Positions 63,128-64,000 of a DNA stretch of 64,000 bases are shown one piece after another. Every line of letters starts with the position of its first letter. The stretch's first letter is position 1. Both the position numbers and the translations under genes were made by a program. This DNA is from UBA830 sp002295635 (lineage in GTDB: Bacteria; Pseudomonadota; Alphaproteobacteria; MPNO01; UBA830). The notes beneath the pieces were generated by a model. The model searched no databases. It saw nothing but the letters and a program-made list of their open reading frames with translations, and was not told the origin of the DNA. Location: contig DBHK01000023.1 of assembly GCA_002295635.1 (NCBI GenBank), positions 62,001 to 126,000 of the forward strand. The letters are read 5' to 3'.

Positions 63128-64000
63128 TTATCCTTTTTCGGGGGGCACTGCTGCGTATTCAGAATTTCTGAGACAGAACTTACCCTCCGGGTCCTGCCAA
63201 AGAATGCCACTTTCATGAAGTGTACCAATAGCTCGAGTGACACTCTGGAATCCGTGAGCGACGAATCTTTCGCAAAGCTCTGCGAAATAACGCGGTTCTT
63301 CCGAAATCAGTTCCTTAATCTGTGCCGCAAGTTTTTCCGGCTCTATCTCCTTTACTGGTTGAGATGCGACTTTAGTCGGGCCTATAAAGTCTTCAAGAGT
63401 GACCTCGTCCGCGTAGGCATATTCAATGCGGTGGAAACGCTCTCGTGGCACGTTATCGGGAATTGTCGCATCAATACCCATTTTCGCGGTTGTAGGTACA
63501 CGGGAATACGGTCCTGGTGGAGGTAGACTGGGGTCCAACGGTTTCGACCGAGCTCCTGATATGATTACGACGTCACGATCGGCCTGCACACGGGTCGCAA
63601 CCGCCCATTCAACATCGACATCATCGAACACGTCAATATCGTGATCCACTACCGTGACGTGTTTCATGTCTGCGACTGAAAGCGCCGCAGTAATGGCGTT
63701 TTTCCCATCGCCGGGTAACGGTTTAATCGCAATGATCGCATGCCAGTGACAGCAACCGCCTGGAGTAATATTGACGGCTGTTACATTTACGCCGGCTTCG
63801 TCCAAGACCCGTCGCACATTCGCCTCATAAATTGGTCCCGACGGCCAAATATTTTCCCATGGCATATGCAAAGCGTAGTAGACTGGATTTTTACGCATAG
63901 ATACCGCCTTGATCCGAACATGCGGGTTCCAATGCAACCCACCCATTAAACGAGTAAATTCTCCGAACCGACCCTCCGGCTGGGTCCATCCGGTAGGTAA
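63128..64000 (-). CDS. UbiD family decarboxylase, C-terminal part with winged-helix-like extension (partial)
   Basis: The frame is open to the right edge; 290 C-terminal residues are visible. The edge-proximal part reads EGRFGEFTRLMGGLH, the UbiD EGPFGEF motif with arginine for proline, keeping both glutamates. HDIDVFDDVDVEWAVATRVQADRD follows, as in UbiD. After about residue 200 comes an unusual extension of some 75 residues (AAQIKELISEEPRYFAEL, then SVTRAIGTLHESGILWQD and EGKFCL) that reads like a winged helix-turn-helix. It is a third UbiD-family gene, unlike the pair at 18994 and 20602. Confidence 0.88.
   Translation of the reverse strand, partial: LPTGWTQPEGRFGEFTRLMGGLHWNPHVRIKAVSMRKNPVYYALHMPWENIWPSGPIYEANVRRVLDEAGVNVTAVNITPGGCCHWHAIIAIKPLPGDGKNAITAALSVADMKHVTVVDHDIDVFDDVDVEWAVATRVQADRDVVIISGARSKPLDPSLPPPGPYSRVPTTAKMGIDATIPDNVPRERFHRIEYAYADEVTLEDFIGPTKVASQPVKEIEPEKLAAQIKELISEEPRYFAELCERFVAHGFQSVTRAIGTLHESGILWQDPEGKFCLRNSEYAAVPPEKG

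Noticed and set aside
1..64000. CRISPR arrays, insertion sequences, prophage genes
   Set aside because: No spaced repeat array, transposase, integrase or phage structural gene was seen on either strand.

Overview
The window reads as a chromosomal segment of a free-living alphaproteobacterium with roughly even base composition. It is probably a metagenome-derived or draft assembly, because it carries a run of N at 59675-60041. Three gene orders point to Alphaproteobacteria: yicC-mltG-fabF-acpP-fabG-fabD, rpsF-rpsR-DUF2232-rplI, and the glyQ-glyS-ppdK / S49 peptidase / TrmN6-like / ispB neighbourhood. The alphaproteobacterial form of DinB supports this. I cannot name a genus from sequence alone. 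No transposase, integrase, phage gene or CRISPR array was seen.

Left part (1-8352) is core: the start of yicC, the endolytic transglycosylase gene mltG and the fatty-acid synthesis genes on the minus strand. A divergent promoter region (about 4762-5024) separates them from rpsF-rpsR-DUF2232-rplI and NAD kinase on the plus strand.

The middle (8353-31686) is an accessory catabolic region. It holds a crotonase-fold protein, an APH-type kinase-like protein, a drug/metabolite exporter, an FAD hydroxylase, an omega-amino acid:pyruvate aminotransferase and a TRAP transporter (dctPQM). Divergent from the transporter is a tight group: an Fe(II)/2-oxoglutarate dioxygenase, a UbiD-type decarboxylase, a 58-residue zinc-ribbon protein and a second UbiD-type decarboxylase, followed by two paralogous MFS transporters. 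Then come a dihydroorotate dehydrogenase-like flavoprotein, a DUF350 protein, a trypsin-like protease, a periplasmic histidine phosphatase, a second FAD hydroxylase and an HsaA-type flavin monooxygenase. I read this as uptake plus hydroxylation and decarboxylation of aromatic or unsaturated acids. The substrate is unknown, and this is the best candidate for an undescribed system. A third UbiD-family gene runs off the right edge.

From 31762 to 49644: a Sel1-repeat protein; a translationally coupled surface-glycan operon (GT2, GT4, GT4, asparagine synthase); ygfZ; glyQ-glyS-ppdK; a radical SAM/SPASM gene; S49 peptidase; TrmN6-like methyltransferase; ispB; another crotonase-fold protein; and tRNA-Pro(CGG) with a clear promoter.

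The right part (49816-64000) holds a DHA2-type exporter, an FkbM methyltransferase, a NIPSNAP protein with an EamA transporter, a CoA-transferase/AhpD-like/SDR operon, dinB, a cytochrome c preceded by a CRP/FNR-type site, an iron locus (bfd, bfr and several Fur-box-like sequences around the assembly gap), an unrecognised 165-residue protein with its own Fur-like palindrome, a universal stress protein and apt. All functional statements rest on motifs and remembered family features; no database search was run.
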